A stretch of DNA of 64,000 bases from an uncultured Victivallales bacterium (GCA_944390795.1 CALXRI010000013.1:24642-88641); one strand, 5' to 3'. Shown: positions 40,888 to 51,329, counted from the first letter of the stretch. Notes: generated by a model not told the origin, from the sequence alone. Made by a program: numbers and translations.

Positions 40888-43283
40888 TATTCGGACGCAC
40901 CGACCGGAATGACGGCGATATTCGAAATCACGACCCTGGAACCCGCCTTGAAGTGGAACAAATTGGCGGTGATCTGAAGTTTCGCCGCCCGCTCTCCGAG
41001 TTCCAGCGTATTGTAAAGCAGATAGTTCTGCCCTGCTTCCGGCCGGATTTTCGGGGAATCCAGAAAGGCGCCCGCCGGTTTCCCGAAGGCGGTTCTCCCC
41101 TGGAGGCGCAGATTGAGCCATGCCCCTTCCTCCATCGCGCATTCCTTCGGAACGGCGATTTTCATCCTTACCAGATATTTGCCTTTTGAAAGCGGAATGT
41201 CATGCTGCCATTCCCCGTTTTTCAGCGGGAAGGCAACGGTATGTTTTTCCTTTGCCAGGGGTGCGGAATCCGGATTGCCGAGCAGGAGGTTGTTTTCCTT
41301 CTGGGATTTCACGATCGTATTGGCGATGTGCCTGGCCGTCAGCGGCAGTTTTTTGTTTCCCGCAATGGCTCTCAATTCCTCCCGGACATACGGGTCCTGT
41401 GCGAATCCGGCGGTCAGGGCGAGCGCTTTCTCCGTCGGGGACGTGACACTCTTCTGCGCCATTTTCCGGATTCCCTTCCACCAGGCGAGAGCGGGGTCCG
41501 CCGCCCATTGATCCAGCTGTTTCCGGCGTTTTTCAAACGCCTGTTCCGCATCCGGAAGCGCCCGGAGGACCGCGCACGCCTGCTTCGCGTTTTCCGGCGC
41601 CCCGGAAGGCGGCAGAATCCCGGCGAAACATGCCTTTGCGCAGGAATCGAAATATTCGAGAGTCTCCATCAGGCGGTGCGCCCGTTTCTTCTGGGAATCC
41701 GTTCCGCTCCGTTCCGCCGCCGCCAGCATGTTTTCCATCTGCTTCCGGCAGTATTCCATATCGCCCTTCCGAAGGCCGTACATATAAGGTCCGAACGGGG
41801 TCATGGTGTGATAGACCGCATTTCTGCTTTCGGAAAACGTGGTGAGCGAAGCTCTTTCCGGCCAGTAAGCCTCCCAGAAATCGAAATATTTTTTCAGATG
41901 GGGCGCGGCCTCTTCTCCGACGCAGGCGGAATACCATTCCCGCAGGAGTTTGTCAATGTCCGCGCGCGGCTCCTCCATGAGTTTCATGTAGAGATAGCGT
42001 TTCGGCCCGTCGGCAAGGGATTCGGCGCCTTCTCCGAAAAAGGCCCGGAATCCGTTGTCCGCAAGGAGACGGAAGATTTCCGCCTGATTCCGGAAGCCGA
42101 CTCTCGGCAGTGTGTAGTAGGAGTCGCCGAATCCGTATTCCCAGACGCCGAGCGTCGCTCCGGTTTTCGCCCATTCCCCGATCCAGGCGTTCAGGCGTTT
42201 TCGGACATCCGGATATTGCGCGCATCCGAAGTCGAAGCAGAGATAAACCACGATGGCGGGATTGATTTGAAAATCCGGCGCCATGTGGGTTTCCCGGTAG
42301 GCCAGCGTGCCGAAGCGGACATCGGGATGCCGTTTCAGGACCTCCTCCGCCACCCGGTTGCACCACTGGAAATAACTTCTGGCATGATCCTTGTAAAGAT
42401 AGGCCGGACCGAACATGCGGACCGGTTTGCCGGTGCGTCCCGCATTGAGCGCCGCGCACTGCTGGCATTCGCAGTAGCCGCGGTTGTCGTTGGGGGAGAG
42501 GGAGATCGACACGGTTCCCGGATGTTCCCGCAGATAGGCGTCAATGTTTCCGACTGCCTCCGCGACGGACTGCGGACTGGTATGGCAGGGCTGGAAATCG
42601 CTCTGATAGCCAGGGGCGAATTTTCTGAACTCCCGCTTCATGTCGAGACGCTTTCCCCCGATGACCGGGAAGACTTCCGGCGCAGGCCATTTTCCGGTCT
42701 GGAGATATTCCCTGATCGGCAGAATGTACCGCGGAATGTTGTGCGCGCAGTCAATGCTCCATTTCGCCCCGAGCGCATCCAGATAGTTGTTGTCCTGATT
42801 GGAAAGGGCGCGGTTCAGGTCGAAGACAGGCTGAAATGTGAACGGCCGTTCCGGAATCGAGAAATCTTTGGTTTCCGGATAATGGGTTCCGTCTTTTCCC
42901 GGATAAACCCGCACCACGCCGCCGAAGCGTTCCGTGAGAAGCGGAAAGATTCTGGCCAGAGCGTAAACGCCGCCGGTGATCCGCATCGTGTTTTCCGCCG
43001 GGAACGAGACGTGCGCCGTGCTGTCCGTGTCCGGGCCGGCTTTTTGCAGGATGACTTCAATCCTGTTTTCCCCTTTGTTCCGCAGTTCCAGACCGGCTCC
43101 GGTCATGGCCTTGACATCCGCCCGGAAACATTCGAGTGCCTTTGATACGCGCCGGGGAAGACCGGGTTGCACGTGAATGACGGCCGCCGCGCGTCCGTCT
43201 TTGACGATATCGAATCCTTTCAGCGGAAGCAGCGGAGCGCCGGAAAGCAGCAGGAGAAGCGGCAGATGTCTGTTTTTATTCAT
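40887..43283 (-). CDS. Secreted DUF4838 protein (putative glycoside hydrolase)
   Basis: 798 residues from ATG 43283, overlapping the upstream gene's stop by 8 bases. Signal peptide MNKNRHLPLLLLLSGAPLLPL. An N-terminal alpha-glucuronidase-like domain (about 25-150) precedes the DUF4838 region (PF16126), recognised by SISLSPNDNRGYCECQQCAAL with its paired cysteines. A helical part and a C-terminal beta-sandwich carbohydrate-binding-like domain (about 660-798, GKYLVRMKIAVPK) follow. DUF4838 proteins are common in glycan loci of Planctomycetes, Lentisphaerae and Bacteroidetes; no activity is established. It is the end of the leftward block. Confidence 0.75.
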   Translation of the reverse strand: MNKNRHLPLLLLLSGAPLLPLKGFDIVKDGRAAAVIHVQPGLPRRVSKALECFRADVKAMTGAGLELRNKGENRIEVILQKAGPDTDSTAHVSFPAENTMRITGGVYALARIFPLLTERFGGVVRVYPGKDGTHYPETKDFSIPERPFTFQPVFDLNRALSNQDNNYLDALGAKWSIDCAHNIPRYILPIREYLQTGKWPAPEVFPVIGGKRLDMKREFRKFAPGYQSDFQPCHTSPQSVAEAVGNIDAYLREHPGTVSISLSPNDNRGYCECQQCAALNAGRTGKPVRMFGPAYLYKDHARSYFQWCNRVAEEVLKRHPDVRFGTLAYRETHMAPDFQINPAIVVYLCFDFGCAQYPDVRKRLNAWIGEWAKTGATLGVWEYGFGDSYYTLPRVGFRNQAEIFRLLADNGFRAFFGEGAESLADGPKRYLYMKLMEEPRADIDKLLREWYSACVGEEAAPHLKKYFDFWEAYWPERASLTTFSESRNAVYHTMTPFGPYMYGLRKGDMEYCRKQMENMLAAAERSGTDSQKKRAHRLMETLEYFDSCAKACFAGILPPSGAPENAKQACAVLRALPDAEQAFEKRRKQLDQWAADPALAWWKGIRKMAQKSVTSPTEKALALTAGFAQDPYVREELRAIAGNKKLPLTARHIANTIVKSQKENNLLLGNPDSAPLAKEKHTVAFPLKNGEWQHDIPLSKGKYLVRMKIAVPKECAMEEGAWLNLRLQGRTAFGKPAGAFLDSPKIRPEAGQNYLLYNTLELGERAAKLQITANLFHFKAGSRVVISNIAVIPVGASE

Positions 43284-43740
43284 CCAGATCCTCGCTGACT
43301 TCCACTGCCTTGAATTCCTTGCAGACGCCGATTTCTTCGGATGTGAAGCGCGGTTTGAGAACAATTGTAATCCCGGTGACTTTTTCCGGCGCCTTGTAAA
43401 GCAGAGAAAGATTCGTGAAATTCTCGGCGGTCAGTTTGTGCCATTCAAACAGGCGGACCCCCTTTTTCCCTTTTTCCTGAATGGCGAAGCGGAGCGCTGT
43501 CTCCGGATTGGTGGAAGGGTTCGCCAGCTTTACCGCGGCGGTGATGAGATAGCTCTTCCCGGGGACAACCTTGATCGTGGCGCTTCTCCCGTTTTTCGTG
43601 ATCCTGTTGAAGGACTGGAACTTTTTCGGGATCAGATTGACGATTCCCCCCGGGTTCGCTGCGGCCGGCGGCGTTTTCTGAGCCAATGCCGGAATGCAGA
43701 GTCCTGTTGCAAGAAGTGCCGCGAGCAGATGTCTTTTCAT
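43276..43740 (-). CDS. Small secreted beta-sandwich protein of unknown function
   Basis: 154 residues with a clear signal peptide (MKRHLLAALLATGLCIPALAQ). The mature part has alternating beta segments (SATIKVVPGKSYLITAAVKLAN, TNLSLLYKAPEKVTGITIVLKP), like the carbohydrate-binding tail of the DUF4838 protein that follows it with an 8-base overlap. It may be a stand-alone glycan-binding partner of that protein. No family was recognised. Confidence 0.65.
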   Translation of the reverse strand: MKRHLLAALLATGLCIPALAQKTPPAAANPGGIVNLIPKKFQSFNRITKNGRSATIKVVPGKSYLITAAVKLANPSTNPETALRFAIQEKGKKGVRLFEWHKLTAENFTNLSLLYKAPEKVTGITIVLKPRFTSEEIGVCKEFKAVEVSEDLDE

Positions 43741-43817
43741 GATATTTTCCCCTTTCTGTTCTGAATTTCAAGCAATCTGTTTTTCTGAAGGTTTTCCTGA
43801 AGGCGAACTTCCGTATT

Positions 43818-44642
43818 TCAATTGTATGGTGCGGTCGGAACGGCCGGTTTGACACCGATGGATGCGTTGTCAAGTCCTCTGTTTTCCGAATTCCAGGGGC
43901 AGTAGAGCGGGTTGCCGCGTATGATCCAGCGCTGCTGCTCCTGTGCGACATGGCCGTCCCCGTACAGCACGCTCATTTTTCTCAAATGGCGGAACGCAAG
44001 CGCTGAAGATGTGGAGGCGATCGTGGAGGATCCGATATGCCTTGCGGCATATGTTCTGCCTCCATATGTTGCGTCGGAGGAATTCCAGCCTTCGCCGACG
44101 CACAGCGTTTTTGCCGGCTGTTTCAGGGATCCCGATTTGACAGGGGTCTTCTTTTCCGCCTCCGGCTCGTTCAGCGTTCCGGAATAATCCTGCCAACCGA
44201 AGAGCACTCCGTTCCATGCGTAGCTGATATAGGACATGGTTCGCTGGCTCTTGTTCAGTTTCACCCACTCGAGCTGAACCGGACAGCGGAAGACGCTTCC
44301 GGAGCTGATCCTGTCATAATGATCTGCCAGCGAATAGCTTGTGTTCCAGAGCATTCCGGCGAACAGAGATGCCCATGTGTAGTCCGCTCCGCCCATGGAA
44401 TAGGGCGGATAGTAGAGGAAGGTGTCAATGTAAAGTCCCTGCGCAATGCCGAGCTGCCGGGCGTTGGAAACGCACTGAACTCCTTTGGCCGCGTTTCCTG
44501 CCCGGCTGAGGGCAGGGAGAAGCAGGGATGCCAGAATCGCGATGATCGCAATCACGACGAGGAGCTCCACCAATGTGAAATTCCGCTGTTCTGCCTTCCC
44601 CGCGGGGAGGCGGGCGGTTCTCTGTCCTGCATCTCTTTCCAT
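43818..44642 (-). CDS. Pseudopilin of the DUF4838 block
   Basis: 274 residues. ATG 44642 follows GAAGGGAAG; an ATG at 44714 has no ribosome site. The leader (about 21 residues, basic) ends in EQRN, so Asn precedes the helix [20 protein letters not shown]. The C-terminal motif is RHLRKMSVLYGDGH, an exact H-X9-DG. It lies between two DUF4838 genes, 100 bases after the upstream one and 77 bases before the small secreted protein gene. Confidence 0.85.
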   Translation of the reverse strand: MERDAGQRTARLPAGKAEQRNFTLVELLVVIAIIAILASLLLPALSRAGNAAKGVQCVSNARQLGIAQGLYIDTFLYYPPYSMGGADYTWASLFAGMLWNTSYSLADHYDRISSGSVFRCPVQLEWVKLNKSQRTMSYISYAWNGVLFGWQDYSGTLNEPEAEKKTPVKSGSLKQPAKTLCVGEGWNSSDATYGGRTYAARHIGSSTIASTSSALAFRHLRKMSVLYGDGHVAQEQQRWIIRGNPLYCPWNSENRGLDNASIGVKPAVPTAPYN

Positions 44643-44742
44643 TTCAACTGCTTCCCTTCTGTTTTTGAGCGGTCCGGATTCTTGCCGGAGCGTTTTCTCC
44701 CGCCGCGTCTTCATCCGGAAGAGCTGCGGCGGAAGTTCCGGG

Positions 44743-47661
44743 TTATTTGATTTCCGCTCTGATTGTTCCCAGCGTAAGCTTTCCGGGTTTCTGCGGTCCG
44801 GCGATGATTTTTGCAAAATTCACCCGTCCGTGTTTCCGGCTGTCCTTGATCGGAAAGCTCAGTCTGCTGGTTTTCATGTCTTGCGTGAGTTGGACCGGAA
44901 GAGCCTGATAGGTCGCTTCCGTCTGCGTCCCGTCCGGGCGTCTGACATATCCGAGGACTGCAATGTTCAGCTCCGTGTTGCCGCATGCCTCGACGGTTAT
45001 CTCCAGCGTATTGCCGCTCCCGATGGAGAATCCATGCACGGACGAGACAAAGAACGTTCCCTTTTGCTTTGTCATCACCAGACCGTCCGGGGTCAGGACC
45101 GCTGTGCCGTTTTTCGCCATATGAGAGGGAATCCGCCAGCCCAGCAGCCGCTTCATGTTCCGGAAATCCCCTTTGAGATCGACCTGGCAGGGATCCACGC
45201 CTGTGAACGTGATTTTACCCATGCGGAACAGGCTGGCAAGATACTGTTCGTCGAAGGTCGGGCTCCAGGACAGACTGGGAAGCCCCGCGCCGAGAAGGGT
45301 CCGCATGATGTTCATATTGAGCACGCTGTTGGGTCTGACCGGTCCTTCCGGCACCAGCTCCCGCATGGAAAGCGCGGCTTTGAAGCTCCAGCTTCCGGTG
45401 GCGGGATCGACCTTGTTTTCAAAGATCCGGGCGCTGCATGACGTTTTTGCAAAACTTGTCACGCCGTTGACCTCCTGATGTCTGTAGTTCGTGACGGAGC
45501 CGTCCTTTGCAATCAGATAGTGATGATAGGGAAAGCCTGTCGTTCTGCCGAAGAAAATTTCCAGCGAGTCCTGCCAGGGATCGTTTTTCACTTTGGATTC
45601 CGGGCAGGATGACTCTGCGTAGCTGAGATAGAGCCAGTCCCTGTCATAGGCGATGCGGAGTTCCGTTCCGAAGGCTCCTGTTTTGTTGAAGAGCGTCTTC
45701 AGAGGTGGGAGTTTCTCCGCTTTCCCGAAGTCGACCTTCCGCGCGTCGCCTCCCGCGGAGGGAATCATCGGGACGCCGATCTGCGGAATCGGCGAATTCC
45801 GGATGCTTTCCCGTTTTTCAAATTCCTTCCGCCCCCGCATCATCTGATCGTGGATCATGCTGCGGAAAAGCTTCACGCGGTCCCTGTAGGGCGGCGCGTC
45901 CTTGGCAAGGGATTCGGCCTGCCGGATGAAGGTGTCGAGCTTTGCCAGACGTTCCGGGGTGCCCAGCGCCCAGTTGATCCGGTCCGTATGCGTTCCCAGA
46001 TTGAGGCATCCGGTATAGCGGCGCCGGACCTCCTCCGGATAGTTGTCCGCGTTCCAGAACGTGTGTTCCACTTCCGTGTAATAGGCTTTCATCGGTTCCG
46101 CGGCGGGGCCGAAAAAGCGCGGATAAAATTCGGCGAGGAGTTTTCTTGCGTCGTCCTGCGGTTTGTCGCAGATATGCATGGCAAGATAAACCTCCAGGAA
46201 GTTGCATTCCAGAAACACCTCCGCGAACCATCCGCTGACGCCGTCGCGGATGAACGACTGGAAGATGTCAATGACTGCATTGGGATAAAAACCGGGAAAG
46301 AAGTTCTGATATTTGTAGAGTCTCGTCGCCTCCCATTTCGGGCTGAGCATGTAGGTCCATAATGCGGTCTGGCGTTTTCCCGTGTGTTTCCGCCATTCCC
46401 GGTAGCGCCGGAGCTGCTCTTCCCGGTTGCCGGGAAGATACCATGCATGGATGCCCATCATGTGCTGGAGGGAGAGATTCCGGTGGAGGGGGAGTCCTTC
46501 GAGATACAGTTTTCCATAGACTCCCGCGGCGATTCCCGCCTCCGGTTCCTCCTTCTCCGCCTCTTGCGCGATGGCGTTGACAAAATCAAAATACCGTCTT
46601 GTCGCCGCCTCCTCCCGGGAGAGGGAGCCGTAGCGCGCCGTGCAGCGGGCGCAGCGGCAGTCCCAGTTGTTGTCCTCGCTCAGCATCGGGTAACGGAAGG
46701 GGACGCCCTTCACCCGTTTGAAATTCGGGTAGGCGGTGCCGGGATTCTGCCCGCCCCGGTATGCGTTGACCACCTCTCCGGCAAAATAGCGGATGACATC
46801 GGGATGGGTGGTGCAGACCTGTCCGGGGATGTCCGGATCGTTCGGATAGGCGTATGGCATTACGCCGAGAAAGCGTCCGTCATACCCCTGAGCAAAATAG
46901 TCCCTGCGCTTTTCCCGGAAGAGCGCGCCCAGCGTTTTATGCTTGGCGCGTCCCCAGTAGCGGTACCAGAGACTCGCCGTGTTGTGATTGCTCATGCCGT
47001 ACAGGTTGATCGTTCTCCAGCGGAAGCGGAGCAGTTCCGTGTCCCTGTGCCGGAAAAACGGATGCCTGTCCGTCCATATTCCGATGAAATTCTGGGAGCG
47101 CATTCCCTCCATCGCCGGTTTCCGCCGGATCCGGACCGGTTTGACCGTCAGCGTCTTCCGCGGCGTGAAGGCCACTCCGATGTCTCCGGGGAGATAAAAG
47201 CGGACATCGCAGCAATCCTCCAGAAAATCATAGACTGCATACAGCGTGGCGTGCAGATTCTGGTTGAAGGAGGGAAAGGTTCTGGGATCGCGGTAGTTGA
47301 CCGTGCCGAAGTCGGGATCGTCGCTGCCTGCGAGGAGGATGGAATCCTCCGTGAAACGCACGGCGTATTCCTCGCCGGAGAATCCATTCCGCTGCAGTCC
47401 CGCTTTCTCCGCCGCGGACGTCGCGCCGACATGGATGGCGGTTCCCTGAATCCGCTCCGGCTCTTTCACGATCGGAAGGGCGGTTCCGGTGATGAGACGG
47501 ACGATGTGCTGCAGTTCAAGGGCCGCGAGCTGCGCCGAACGGGTGGGTTTGCCTGCAAGGACAATCGTGGCGCACGGCCTGCCGTTTTCGACCAGCGTGA
47601 AGTCCGCGGCGAGCGGCAGTGCGCACAGACTCAGAAAGAAGAAGGTGATTTTTTTCAGCAT
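44743..47661 (-). CDS. Secreted DUF4838 protein with C-terminal CBM9-like domain
   Basis: 972 residues from ATG 47661. Signal peptide MLKKITFFFLSLCALPLAA. The N-terminal alpha-glucuronidase-like domain (about 20-130, SAQLAALELQHIVRLITG) is followed by the DUF4838 region with SEDNNWDCRCARCTARYG. A CBM9-like domain lies at about 640-800 (FGTELRIAYDRDWLYLSYAESS, WQDSLEIFFGR). A further beta-sandwich ends the protein (NTLEITVEACGNTELNIAVLGYV). The mix of a putative catalytic and two binding modules fits a surface glycan-degrading enzyme. Activity unknown. Confidence 0.75.
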   Translation of the reverse strand: MLKKITFFFLSLCALPLAADFTLVENGRPCATIVLAGKPTRSAQLAALELQHIVRLITGTALPIVKEPERIQGTAIHVGATSAAEKAGLQRNGFSGEEYAVRFTEDSILLAGSDDPDFGTVNYRDPRTFPSFNQNLHATLYAVYDFLEDCCDVRFYLPGDIGVAFTPRKTLTVKPVRIRRKPAMEGMRSQNFIGIWTDRHPFFRHRDTELLRFRWRTINLYGMSNHNTASLWYRYWGRAKHKTLGALFREKRRDYFAQGYDGRFLGVMPYAYPNDPDIPGQVCTTHPDVIRYFAGEVVNAYRGGQNPGTAYPNFKRVKGVPFRYPMLSEDNNWDCRCARCTARYGSLSREEAATRRYFDFVNAIAQEAEKEEPEAGIAAGVYGKLYLEGLPLHRNLSLQHMMGIHAWYLPGNREEQLRRYREWRKHTGKRQTALWTYMLSPKWEATRLYKYQNFFPGFYPNAVIDIFQSFIRDGVSGWFAEVFLECNFLEVYLAMHICDKPQDDARKLLAEFYPRFFGPAAEPMKAYYTEVEHTFWNADNYPEEVRRRYTGCLNLGTHTDRINWALGTPERLAKLDTFIRQAESLAKDAPPYRDRVKLFRSMIHDQMMRGRKEFEKRESIRNSPIPQIGVPMIPSAGGDARKVDFGKAEKLPPLKTLFNKTGAFGTELRIAYDRDWLYLSYAESSCPESKVKNDPWQDSLEIFFGRTTGFPYHHYLIAKDGSVTNYRHQEVNGVTSFAKTSCSARIFENKVDPATGSWSFKAALSMRELVPEGPVRPNSVLNMNIMRTLLGAGLPSLSWSPTFDEQYLASLFRMGKITFTGVDPCQVDLKGDFRNMKRLLGWRIPSHMAKNGTAVLTPDGLVMTKQKGTFFVSSVHGFSIGSGNTLEITVEACGNTELNIAVLGYVRRPDGTQTEATYQALPVQLTQDMKTSRLSFPIKDSRKHGRVNFAKIIAGPQKPGKLTLGTIRAEIK

Positions 47662-47710
47662 TGGAATGTCCCCTGGGCGTGTTGTCTGGATCCGGAATCT
47701 CCGCACACCC

Positions 47711-48889
47711 TTATTTTCCGGACGATTGTTTCAGTTTCAGGATTTCGGGAAGAAGCACGGAAGCGTAGCGTTCATATCCTTTCGGAGAAAAATGCAGCCC
47801 GTCGCGGAAGACAGTCCGGTCCTTTGCATTTCCGGTTCCGTCCGTCATGACCTTGATCGGATCCAAGTAGACGGCTCCGTGCTTTTTTGCAATGTCCGGC
47901 AGATGGCGGTTGATGGCATCGGTCGGGAAGGGGCCCCCGCGCGGCGTGACCGCAGACAGAATGATTTTCGCATCGGGAACTTTCTGCCTGATGACGGCGA
48001 GCAGGTTGTCGATGCCCGCGGCGATGTTCTCCGGCGTGTCGGGCGGAGGAGTCATGTTGAGATTGTTCGTGCCGATCATCAAAACGACGATTTCCGGACG
48101 GCAGACAAGCTGATTGCACTCCGTAATGCGGTAAAGAACATGCTCGACCCGTTCTCCGGAAATACCGAAATTGACGGCGCCCAGCGGCGCGAAATCCCTG
48201 TTCCATACGGCAAGGCCACCGGGGAGTTTTCCGTTCGGGTCCAGTTCCCATCCCTGCGTGATGGAATCTCCGAGGAACATGACGCCCGGCCTTTTTCCCT
48301 GCTTCGCGAGCGCTTTCGCCTGTTCCGTGAGTTTCCGTGTGCGGACAATGATTCCGCCACGTTCCGATTTCGCGGGCTTCAGCGTGGAATTCGGAGTTTT
48401 TTCCTCATAAGCGGCCTGATAGTCGGAAAAGACTCCCTCGCATCCCCGGAGCGCGTAAATTCCCCATGCGATGGATTTGATCTCCCTGCCGCCCGTGTAA
48501 TGCGGGGAGATGCGAACCTCGCTGGATAGCGTGACCGGCGCATCTTCCTTCAGGTCCCGGACTCCGGTGGTCTGCCATCCCACGCATTTTCCGTCCGGGC
48601 CGAAAGAATAAATCATGATTCCCGCTTTTCCTTTTCCTTTCGCCTTGACCGAGGCCCGGGCGATTCCCCCCGGCGTGACGGGATGGCGCGCCGTTCCGCA
48701 GATGAAGGGGCTGCCGTTTTGCGCCTTGACGGAAAGCGTTCCGTCTGCAAAGGAGAGTTTTTCCCCTTTGCCCTGTCCGATCGGGAGAACCTCGAATTTC
48801 GAGCTGTCAAAAACGATACCGTTGTCCGCGGGCGCCGCCGCAAGGGCGCATGCTGCAAGCATTCCGGCCAGTCCAAGAGCCATTTTCAT
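47711..48889 (-). CDS. Secreted SGNH/GDSL-family esterase
   Basis: 392 residues with a signal peptide (KMALGLAGMLAACALAAA) and AAGGAG before the ATG. An N-terminal beta-sandwich (about 25-160) precedes the SGNH hydrolase domain (about 195-390). All four blocks are present: S209 in GDSITQG, Gly in NFGISGERV, N275 in GTNN, and D363/H366 in DGLHFSPKG. Such enzymes in glycan loci usually remove acetyl groups from sugars (sialate O-acetylesterase-like or carbohydrate esterase family 3/17-like). Deacetylation would open host glycans to the neighbouring hexosaminidases. Confidence 0.85.
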   Translation of the reverse strand: MKMALGLAGMLAACALAAAPADNGIVFDSSKFEVLPIGQGKGEKLSFADGTLSVKAQNGSPFICGTARHPVTPGGIARASVKAKGKGKAGIMIYSFGPDGKCVGWQTTGVRDLKEDAPVTLSSEVRISPHYTGGREIKSIAWGIYALRGCEGVFSDYQAAYEEKTPNSTLKPAKSERGGIIVRTRKLTEQAKALAKQGKRPGVMFLGDSITQGWELDPNGKLPGGLAVWNRDFAPLGAVNFGISGERVEHVLYRITECNQLVCRPEIVVLMIGTNNLNMTPPPDTPENIAAGIDNLLAVIRQKVPDAKIILSAVTPRGGPFPTDAINRHLPDIAKKHGAVYLDPIKVMTDGTGNAKDRTVFRDGLHFSPKGYERYASVLLPEILKLKQSSGK

Positions 48890-48969
48890 GTTTGATTTTC
48901 TCCTTATATGATATCTGATTGGAAACTCTTTCCGGTGTTCCGGATTTTCCGGTTCCCTGCCGGTTTTTT

Positions 48970-49761
48970 CTACTGATACTTCCAGCCGCGCCAGAAAAAT
49001 CTCATGGCGACATTTCCGCTGAGCGGGGAGCAGACGGCGCGATAGGCGTCGTGATACCGGACGCCTTCCGCATGGCCGTCCATGAAGACGGTGTTCGCCC
49101 TGCCTTTTGTCAGCGCTCCGCTGACCACGCCGGAGCTGGAAGACGGCAGAGGACGGGAATCCGGCGATCCGTGACGGTACCCGACATGGTCAAGCCCCAT
49201 CAGGACATAGCCGTTGTATCCGGAGTAGAACCAGTCGATTGCAAAAAACGCCTGTGACGCGGATGTCACGACGCTTCGCTTGTGGAGCGGCAAAGCCCCT
49301 CCGCACAGCGAGTTGTTCAGACCGTATGAGATGTTAAGGGACAGCTTTTCCGGATCTTCGGAAGGGCATTGAAACGTATGCTTCGCTCTTCCGGCCCGTT
49401 CATTCGAAGGATACCATTTGTAGCTTGCCCCGTAGCCGGTCTTGTTTTCGCCGTATCCCGACAGCGTTCCATACCACAACTGGTCGTAATAATTCGGAGA
49501 TTCCCGGCCGTTGTGCGCCGAGATGATCCATTCCTGATTGGCGTCGCTGTAGTTTGACGAGGCCAGGCCGATCGTCTTCAGATTGTTCATGCAGACGATT
49601 CCGTAGGCGGTGTTCCGCGCCCTGCTCAGCGCGGGGAGCAGGAGACTTGCCAGAATGGCGATGATCGCAATCACGACGAGGAGCTCTATCAATGTGAAAA
49701 TCTTTTCTTCCCGCGTCCGGATGCCCGTGTCTGCGGTTTTCTGTTTTGTTTTTGTCTTCAT
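48970..49761 (-). CDS. Pseudopilin beside the SGNH/GH20 genes
   Basis: 263 residues from ATG 49761 after AGGAG. The leader of about 20 residues ends EEKI, so Ile precedes [24 protein letters not shown]. The C-terminal part has [13 protein letters not shown]; the upstream His is further away than in the other copies (YRHGSPDSR). It lies 35 bases after the GH20-like gene and 80 bases before the SGNH gene, so it is probably in the same operon. Confidence 0.86.
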   Translation of the reverse strand: MKTKTKQKTADTGIRTREEKIFTLIELLVVIAIIAILASLLLPALSRARNTAYGIVCMNNLKTIGLASSNYSDANQEWIISAHNGRESPNYYDQLWYGTLSGYGENKTGYGASYKWYPSNERAGRAKHTFQCPSEDPEKLSLNISYGLNNSLCGGALPLHKRSVVTSASQAFFAIDWFYSGYNGYVLMGLDHVGYRHGSPDSRPLPSSSSGVVSGALTKGRANTVFMDGHAEGVRYHDAYRAVCSPLSGNVAMRFFWRGWKYQ

Positions 49762-49796
49762 TGCTGTGCTCCTGTTTTGAAATTGCGGCTTTCCGG

Positions 49797-51170
49797 TCAA
49801 CAGCCGAACAGTTCCCGATAACCTTGTTCCGCGTCCGGATGCCCGTATCTGCGGCAGTCCGACTGCATCCATTTCAGGCCCCGGCGGAAAGGAAGAAAAC
49901 GTTCCTCCAGATACTCCTCGACAAGACGCGCGGAGACAAAACGGTCGAAATGAGCGTGGAATTCCGTTTTCAGCGTTTCATATTCCGCAAGACGCCGTTT
50001 CATGGTCAGGAGGTACCAGGCGTTTTTTGCGTCCTTTCTGATTCCGAGACATTTCTGCGCCGCGGCAAGTTCCAGTTCGTCGAACAGATAACGTCTGCAC
50101 TGTCCCCGCAGGCGGGTCAGTTCCGACAGCAGCTCCTTCGAGCGGGTGAGATCCTCCAGCAGACCGCAATGGCGCAGGCATTCCGATATTTTTTCTCCGG
50201 AGACGCTTTCCCCGGAAAAAAGCATTCCGGCCATGACCGCCGCGTCAAGGGCTCCTTCGACCGGTTCGCATTGACTTCTCAGCGTGGTGTACCGGCTCCA
50301 TCCGCATGCGATCAGCCCGGTCAGGGGATATTTTCCGGCGAGTTCCAGATAGGCGGAAATCACTTTTTTTCTCGCGTCAAGATTCGGCAGATCGGAAGTG
50401 ATCCCGTCGGCGCCCTTGAAGCATGGCGCACCCCAGATTCTTCCTCCCGCGGAGCGGATCCGTTCCGCCTTCCGTTCCAGATCGCCTCCTCCCCAGACGG
50501 CGAAATCGAAGTCCGCCGCATATCGCTTCAATTCCCCGGGGGGAAGGGTCAGCGCCATATCCGCCCAGAGAATGGGCCGGACACCTCTTTCCCGCAGGTA
50601 TCCTGCCAGAATATTCATATGCCTGAAATAGAGCTGCATGGTTCCGCCCGCGCGGCGCGCCGCTCTCCCGGAATGCCCGAGCCCGAGTCCGGCGACTTCA
50701 TCGCCGCCCATATGCAGCCGGCGGGTTTGCGGCAGGAGTTCCAGAACCTCTTCGATCATGCCTTCCGGCAGTTTCGCACTCTTTCCCGCCGGACGCAGTT
50801 CGGAGTTCAGCCAGTCGAGTTCCCGGTGCTGCGCATATTTTCCGTGCCGCAGCACATTCTCCATGTGCCCGAGCGTCTGAATCAGCGGAATGATCTCCAG
50901 ATTCAGCTCCGCCGCCCGGCCGACCAGCGCCTGAATGTCCTTTTCCCGATAGGTTTCCCGTCTGCGGAGAAGCGGATCTTTCCAGGGGAACATGTCCTCC
51001 CATTCGATAAGGAGGGCGTTGTATCCGGATGCGGCATAGAGTTCCAGATGCCTGAGCAGACGTTCCGGACGCGGCGGCATTCCTTTCAGGTCGATATGAA
51101 CAGCTCTGAATTCCGCAGGATGCCGTTTCCCCGCATTTCTTTCTGCTGCAGGTATTCCGTCCGATTTCAT
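49797..51170 (-). CDS. GH20-like beta-N-acetylhexosaminidase, cytoplasmic
   Basis: 457 residues from ATG 51170, behind GAGGAC. No signal peptide. The barrel starts with [43 protein letters not shown] (residues about 20-62, listed as a landmark) and includes [13 protein letters not shown]. The catalytic Asp-Glu pair is D157-E158 in HMGGDEV. The N-terminal small domain of classical GH20 enzymes is missing and the C-terminus is helical, as in single-domain GH20-like enzymes. It would cut terminal GlcNAc or GalNAc from imported fragments. Confidence 0.82.
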   Translation of the reverse strand: MKSDGIPAAERNAGKRHPAEFRAVHIDLKGMPPRPERLLRHLELYAASGYNALLIEWEDMFPWKDPLLRRRETYREKDIQALVGRAAELNLEIIPLIQTLGHMENVLRHGKYAQHRELDWLNSELRPAGKSAKLPEGMIEEVLELLPQTRRLHMGGDEVAGLGLGHSGRAARRAGGTMQLYFRHMNILAGYLRERGVRPILWADMALTLPPGELKRYAADFDFAVWGGGDLERKAERIRSAGGRIWGAPCFKGADGITSDLPNLDARKKVISAYLELAGKYPLTGLIACGWSRYTTLRSQCEPVEGALDAAVMAGMLFSGESVSGEKISECLRHCGLLEDLTRSKELLSELTRLRGQCRRYLFDELELAAAQKCLGIRKDAKNAWYLLTMKRRLAEYETLKTEFHAHFDRFVSARLVEEYLEERFLPFRRGLKWMQSDCRRYGHPDAEQGYRELFGC

Positions 51171-51329
51171 AAAACCGCCAGTCCTCTGCTTTTTCCGTAT
51201 GATCCGCTCAGACGGAGGATTTCGTTGTTCCGCTTTTGCACGATGCCCCGGCAAAACGTTTTCCGGGGCGCTGCGCCGTTCCGCCGGATCGGGGAGAATG
51301 TCACTGATTCATGTCCGGCCTTTCCAATA

